A stretch of DNA of 64,000 nt from Armatimonadota bacterium (GTDB taxonomy: Bacteria > Armatimonadota > Zipacnadia > Zipacnadales > JABUFB01), in NCBI GenBank assembly GCA_013314775.1, contig JABUFB010000004.1:1-64000 (forward strand), written 5' to 3'. The position numbers and the translations under genes were made by a program. The notes below the pieces were generated by a model. The model was not told the origin of the DNA and made no database searches. It saw only the letters and a list, made by a program, of their open reading frames with translations. Shown piece after piece: positions 60,004 to 64,000 of this stretch; position 1 is the stretch's first letter, and each line of letters starts with the position of its first letter.

Positions 60004-62400
60004 TCAGTCCCAGAGCCGCACCAGTTCGAGATTCCGCACTTCCAGCCAGACGTCATCCTTCCGGGTATTGAGGCCCACCATCAGGCCGTGGATGGCGTCG
60101 GTGTCCAGCTTGCCGTTGGCATCGGCCTGGGAGAAGCTGCCCCAGACCAGGTCCGCGAAGGATACGACCACTGTCTTCCACTCACTACTGGCGGGCCACG
60201 GGCCGCCGGTGAGGTAGCTGGTCCCGCCGGGCTCCATTATCTGCAGGCGCACGCCGATCTGGTCATCTCCGCCGGTGCGATACTCCAGGCGGATCCCATC
60301 ATAGTCCGAGAAGTCGCGGGGCTGGTCGAAGACCACCCGAGGATAGCACCAGCGGTCGCCCGCCTGCCGGAAAGCCACTTCGAACCGGGTGCCGCCACCC
60401 TCTGCCGGCTTGATCTCCATGGTCCCATTGCCCGAGACGTTCTTACTCCAGGCCGACGGGTCATTGAGTTCCAGGCTCCGGGCATCTCGGGGCCGAATGC
60501 GGGTAGCGTCGAAGCGGAAATGAGAGACCGACGGAGCGGGATCGCGGCCTTCCACGATTGCCCGCACCGTCACTTTCTGAATCTCCCGGCGCGGCTTGCC
60601 CGGGATGAGCTTCACGGTGAACACCTGCCGCGCCATGGGGCCGAGTTCGAAAGCGGCCCCCCCTGTGGGCTCGGCGGTCCAGCCCTGGGGCAACTCGAAC
60701 CGCGCCTGTCCACGGACGCTATCGGTCTCGCTGAGATTGCACAGTTCCACCTGATACGTGAAAGGCTCGGCGATCAGGTAGGCATTTGCGCCCTTGTCCA
60801 GCGACGCCAGGAGCGCCTGCCCGCGGATCACCAGCGGGTCGGGGTTCGTCTCGGGCATGCTGCCGGGCTCGCGCACGTCCCCGCGCAGACCGGCCAGCAT
60901 CTCATCGCCACCGTCCAGGATGTAGACAGGGGATTGTCCGGCAGTGAGCGCCAGAATCCCGCCGTTGGTCTGCACCTGCTTCCGCCGACCCAGGAGGTCG
61001 GCCACGGTCACGCTCCGTTTCCCCGTGTTGACCTGCACCGGCGTGTCCTTGTCCGCCCAGACCACGAGGACCGGGCCGTCCCCGCGATCGAAGGCCATGC
61101 CCCACAAGTTCTGAGCATTCGGCCCGAAATCATACCGACCCAGGTACCTCGCATCGCCGAGGAGATCCACCGCGGCGGCAATGGCGATGAACCCGGGCCT
61201 CGGCGAGAGGTCCTTCCGCAGGGCCCCGAACTGGACGCCGTTCTCCAGGTAATACGGGTATACGAAGAAGAAATGTTTGTCGGTCCCGGCCGCCAGGGAA
61301 GACGCGAAGGACGGAGCGATGAACCGGGCCTGCCGGGCTTCGGAGTCCGCGTTCAGTTCGCCCCCCGGCTCGTTAGCGTCCAGGCGGATTCCGGCTTCAG
61401 TCAGCCACACCGGACGGTCTTCGCACTGGTAGCGCTCCAGCATCTCCAGGTACCCGCCAAGGGTGGGAGCGTAATGGTCCGGCGGCGCATAGATGTGCCA
61501 GTTGAAGATATCGAAATAGTCTGAAATGCCCGACTCGAACAGGTTCTCGTCGAAAGCGCAGTATCCCCGGCAGAAGGAGCCCAGGAGCACGGGAAGGTGC
61601 GGGTCTCCTGCCTTGAAGCCCAGGTAGGCCGCTTTCTGCAGGCCCGCGAAAGTGTCGCCGAGATCGGGCCAGAAACCGATGTCCGGCTCGTTCCAGACCT
61701 CCCACGCCGCGACCTTGCCTCTATAGTGCTCCGCAGTTCGCTTCGCAAAACGGTACACATCTCGCAGGTCGTGGGGATTGCGGCTATCACCGCTGTGGGG
61801 CCGGGTCCAGCCGGGGCTGTCGTGGAAGATCTGGTAGACGCGCACGCCTTCGGCAGTGAACACGTCGGCCACTCTGTCATAGTCGCGCCCGCCGGGCTGG
61901 TAGTTGACCTCCCCCTCTTCCGGCTCGGTTGCGCCCCAACTGTACCGCTCTCGCACCCAGCCCATGCCAATGATCCGCAGCATCTTCGCAAGCTGGTCAT
62001 GTCGCCCGGCGCCTTCGAGCCAGGCCGTCGCTCCGTCCACATTGAGCCGGGTGTCCGGCGGGTCGTGAGCCGAATGATCGGTAACCACGCCGAAGGCCAG
62101 CATCGCCTGGGCATCACCGGCCTTGCAGGTGATCTCGTAGTACCCACGGTCCAGGTCCGGGATGGTGATGGTCGCGGTGCCATCCACCGGCGCGCAGGTT
62201 CCGGAGGCTGTCTGATTGCCCTCGAAATCCGTGACGCTCCAGGCGACCTCGCCATCCGCGCCCTTCACGGTGATGACCGCGTCGGTTCCATAGGCCATCA
62301 GGTTGCCGGGGCGGTCAGTGGACAGCGCCAGGTCCGCGAATGCGGGCATCATCCGCACCCCCAACAGTGTGACGGTGATGAGAAAGATAACGGTTCTCAT
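60004..62400 (-). CDS. Secreted clan GH-A glycoside hydrolase (GH39/GH5-like) with accessory domains
   Basis: A 798-residue exported protein; AGGGAGA precedes the ATG; signal peptide MRTVIFLITVTLLGVRMMPAFA. A beta-sandwich of about 90 residues leads to a TIM barrel: MGWVRERYSWGATEPEEG, the acid/base Glu238 in WEVWNEPDIGFW, and the nucleophile Glu335 in VWLTEAGIRL. After the barrel come beta-rich domains and a C-terminal binding-type module (GIRLEYRTGGDDQIGVRLQI). Clan GH-A retaining mechanism is expected; the sugar is unknown. It lies 37 bp downstream of the isomerase/epimerase-like gene on the same strand, likely one operon. Confidence 0.75.
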   Translation of the reverse strand: MRTVIFLITVTLLGVRMMPAFADLALSTDRPGNLMAYGTDAVITVKGADGEVAWSVTDFEGNQTASGTCAPVDGTATITIPDLDRGYYEITCKAGDAQAMLAFGVVTDHSAHDPPDTRLNVDGATAWLEGAGRHDQLAKMLRIIGMGWVRERYSWGATEPEEGEVNYQPGGRDYDRVADVFTAEGVRVYQIFHDSPGWTRPHSGDSRNPHDLRDVYRFAKRTAEHYRGKVAAWEVWNEPDIGFWPDLGDTFAGLQKAAYLGFKAGDPHLPVLLGSFCRGYCAFDENLFESGISDYFDIFNWHIYAPPDHYAPTLGGYLEMLERYQCEDRPVWLTEAGIRLDANEPGGELNADSEARQARFIAPSFASSLAAGTDKHFFFVYPYYLENGVQFGALRKDLSPRPGFIAIAAAVDLLGDARYLGRYDFGPNAQNLWGMAFDRGDGPVLVVWADKDTPVQVNTGKRSVTVADLLGRRKQVQTNGGILALTAGQSPVYILDGGDEMLAGLRGDVREPGSMPETNPDPLVIRGQALLASLDKGANAYLIAEPFTYQVELCNLSETDSVRGQARFELPQGWTAEPTGGAAFELGPMARQVFTVKLIPGKPRREIQKVTVRAIVEGRDPAPSVSHFRFDATRIRPRDARSLELNDPSAWSKNVSGNGTMEIKPAEGGGTRFEVAFRQAGDRWCYPRVVFDQPRDFSDYDGIRLEYRTGGDDQIGVRLQIMEPGGTSYLTGGPWPASSEWKTVVVSFADLVWGSFSQADANGKLDTDAIHGLMVGLNTRKDDVWLEVRNLELVRLWD

Positions 62401-62437
62401 GCGCGTCTCCCTCGGTCCGACGTGTCGGTTAGTCCGC

Positions 62438-63253
62438 CTATCCGCGCGCCTGGATATCTTTCAGCAATTCGGCAGTCTGGCGCACTCCCTCGAGCATGAG
62501 CCAGCGGGAACCCCAGTGCTCAACCGTGGCAACGCCCTCGTACCCGTCGGCGATCAGCGTTTCGAATACCGTCCGGTAGCTGACGTCGGAATACCACACC
62601 GTCTCGATGTTCTTGTACGGGTTAGGCTTCACATGCACGTGCCGAACGCGGTCACGGATCAGCGGGTAGCCCTCATTCAGCGGGTGTTCGCCGAGACGCG
62701 TGGCATTGTTGCAGTCCCAGGCGACCATCAGGTTGTCATTGGGCGTGATGGAGTCGATGATCCGGGCGATCTCGGCGCAGGTGCCGGAGTTCGTGCTGCC
62801 CTCGCATTCGAAGCAGAAGAGGACGTCCTCCTCAATAGCTTTCCGGGCGATGGGTGTGAGCTTCTTGGAGATCTCATCGATGATCTCGTCCAGATTCGGG
62901 CGAGGCAGCTCCTTGCGCGAGGGCGTCCAGAAGGCGAACCCGCGGATGATGCGGGTGCCGAATACGTGGGCCAGTTCGCACATCCTGTCGAACCACTTCA
63001 GGTGGATTTGATATTCCTCTTCGTCGCCCAGGCTCAGCTTGCCCACGGGCGAGCCGATGATGGCAACTCGCGAGCCATATTTCGCGAGGATCTCCTGCAC
63101 GCGCGCAACATCCTCGTCGGTACAGGTCTGGACAGCGCGGCCGAAGATATTGCCGCGCAGTTCCACGCAGGAGGCTCCGGCGCGCTTGCACAGGTCGATC
63201 TGCTCCTCGAAATCCGGGGAGACTTCATCACAGAAGACGCTGACTTCAATCAT
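62438..63253 (-). CDS. Sugar phosphate isomerase/epimerase-like TIM barrel
   Basis: A 271-residue protein of the xylose-isomerase-like TIM-barrel (AP-endonuclease 2) superfamily. MIEVSVFCDEVSPDFEEQID, ELRGNIFGRAV, VLFCFECEGSTNSGT and AWDCNNATRLGE carry the Glu, His and Asp residues that bind a divalent metal; RVRHVHVKPNPYK and GVATVEHWG complete the site. Members isomerise or epimerise keto-sugars or act in inositol catabolism. It lies between two glycan-active genes on the same strand. Ribosome site is weak (GAAGA). Confidence 0.85.
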   Translation of the reverse strand: MIEVSVFCDEVSPDFEEQIDLCKRAGASCVELRGNIFGRAVQTCTDEDVARVQEILAKYGSRVAIIGSPVGKLSLGDEEEYQIHLKWFDRMCELAHVFGTRIIRGFAFWTPSRKELPRPNLDEIIDEISKKLTPIARKAIEEDVLFCFECEGSTNSGTCAEIARIIDSITPNDNLMVAWDCNNATRLGEHPLNEGYPLIRDRVRHVHVKPNPYKNIETVWYSDVSYRTVFETLIADGYEGVATVEHWGSRWLMLEGVRQTAELLKDIQARG

Positions 63254-63303
63254 TGTTCTTCAGCCTTTCGTATGTCCCGCACTTCAGGCGGGTTTGCCGG
63301 TCA

Positions 63304-64000
63304 TCACTTTGCCGGCAGGTCAGGCCGCACCGGCTCCGGCGCGTAGGGTGCGAACTGGTATGCGTAGAGGTCGGCGTCCCGCAGTTCGAACCGCAGGCGC
63401 ACCGGCCTGCCCTCCAGCGAGCGCACGTCACCACCGCGACCTGTCCACCGGACCACGTGCCGCAACGTATCGCAGATGATCGCCGGGCAGTCATCCAGGC
63501 GGTAGCCGTCGATGGGGTTACCATCCGCGTCCTGTATCTCCACGCGGACGCTGCCGGCTGCGGATGTGGCGGCGTTGATGGTGAGATTGCCGCCCTCGAA
63601 AGTGATGGGTTTGGTGACCACTTCGCCGCCCGACAGCGGGGCATTGGCTGAGACGAACCCGTCCACCCGCAGGCAGTAGCGCCGGATGCTGGTGGATGTG
63701 CCCTCCCAATAGCCCTCCGTGGCGTAGATCGACAACTCATTGGGTGAGTCCGGGATGTCTGCAGCAGTCTCAACCACACCCCAGAACGGATAATTGTCAC
63801 CGTAGACCCAGGTGTCGCGCTGCCGGGGTCCGGGACGGATGAAGGCCTCGGGCCAGCGCCTGAAGGTCAGCCCGTCGCGGCTGGACATGAAAACCGCATC
63901 GGACAATGCCGTGGCGTAGCGGGTATGGGCGCGCTCCCGGGCCAGACGCTCCTCCAGCCCGGGCAGGTCGAAAAGGGAATCCAGCCAGCCGCGGTCCACA
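63304..64000 (-). CDS. C-terminal part of a glycan-active propeller-type protein (partial, runs off right edge)
   Basis: At least 231 residues; the N-terminus lies beyond the right edge (a GTG at 63999 is unlikely to be the true start). It reads FMSSRDGLTFRRWPEAFIRP, GYWEGTSTSIRRYCLRVDGF, then a beta-sandwich GEVVTKPITFEGGNLTINA and RVEIQDADGNPIDGYRLDDC ending VRLRFELRDADLYAYQF. This end-domain is common on five-bladed-propeller glycosidase-like proteins of soil and sediment bacteria. It precedes the isomerase-like gene by 50 bp on the same strand. Confidence 0.65.
   Translation of the reverse strand, partial: VDRGWLDSLFDLPGLEERLARERAHTRYATALSDAVFMSSRDGLTFRRWPEAFIRPGPRQRDTWVYGDNYPFWGVVETAADIPDSPNELSIYATEGYWEGTSTSIRRYCLRVDGFVSANAPLSGGEVVTKPITFEGGNLTINAATSAAGSVRVEIQDADGNPIDGYRLDDCPAIICDTLRHVVRWTGRGGDVRSLEGRPVRLRFELRDADLYAYQFAPYAPEPVRPDLPAK

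Overview
The window is GC-rich bacterial chromosome with no rRNA, tRNA, CRISPR array or complete transposon that I could find. The best taxonomic hint is a set of three intact pseudopilins and one remnant. The intact ones carry the leader [14 protein letters not shown] followed by [12 protein letters not shown], and two of the three plus the remnant keep a recognisable GHAK-type C-terminus. Together with several corrinoid-type URO-D paralogues, heparinase-type lyases, a PEP-CTERM protein and many secreted glycan-active proteins, this looks like an Armatimonadota member (or a related uncultured carbohydrate degrader; Planctomycetota-like lineages are the alternative). That is inference from family content, not a phylogeny.

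Layout. 1-170: end of an insertion-sequence-like element next to a dispersed repeat. 0.3-6.1 kb (minus strand): glycyl radical enzyme, LarA-type racemase, GNAT acetyltransferase and GH172/DUF2961 protein. 6.2-11.1 kb: GH4 glycosidase, PL22-like propeller lyase, a NodB-like protein and a galactokinase-type GHMP kinase whose leader looks like an attenuator. 11.3-16.5 kb: orphan Roadblock protein, secreted FnIII protein, and a DUF6785-type membrane protein followed closely by a URO-D-family methyltransferase. 16.6-20.9 kb: heparinase II/III lyase and PEP-CTERM protein. 21.2-26.3 kb: a two-gene ABC importer of very unusual architecture (solute-binding protein fused to a MalF-type permease, then a MalG-type permease with a giant ectodomain). 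26.5-33.1 kb: a possible 39-residue membrane protein, glmS, a PEBP lipoprotein, trpD, trpC and a pseudopilin. 33.5-42.5 kb: sulfatase-like hydrolase without the formylglycine Cys/Ser, secreted thioredoxin, winged-helix protein, URO-D paralogue, large secreted GH13-like protein and M42 peptidase. 42.5-50.9 kb: flippase, repeats, pseudopilin, rnhB, glyQ, glyS and a dGTPase. 50.9-56.3 kb: second heparinase-type lyase, third URO-D paralogue and a truncated pseudopilin. 56.3-58.1 kb: a compact three-gene cassette, DUF488-DUF488-dual-OB, with its own near-consensus promoter. 58.1-64 kb: DUF2156 protein, pseudopilin, GH-A glycosidase, sugar isomerase/epimerase-like TIM barrel and the C-terminal part of a further glycan-active protein that runs off the right edge.

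How it fits together. Secreted lyases and hydrolases (GH172, PL22-like, two heparinase types, GH13-like, GH-A) would release sugars from acidic and neutral polysaccharides. The odd ABC importer, GH4 enzyme, GHMP kinase, isomerase, LarA racemase and glycyl radical enzyme are suited to uptake and anaerobic catabolism of the products. The URO-D paralogues suggest one-carbon or demethylation chemistry, possibly on methylated sugars or other methylated compounds. Core housekeeping genes (glmS, trpDC, rnhB, glyQS, dgt) are scattered singly among these islands.

The best candidates for undescribed biology are the DUF488/dual-OB cassette inserted beside a broken pseudopilin gene, and the fused and expanded ABC importer. 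Also notable are two families of dispersed palindromic repeats, a promoter-hairpin-U-tract leader on the GHMP kinase, and enzymes whose signature motifs have changed (TrpD, sulfatase).
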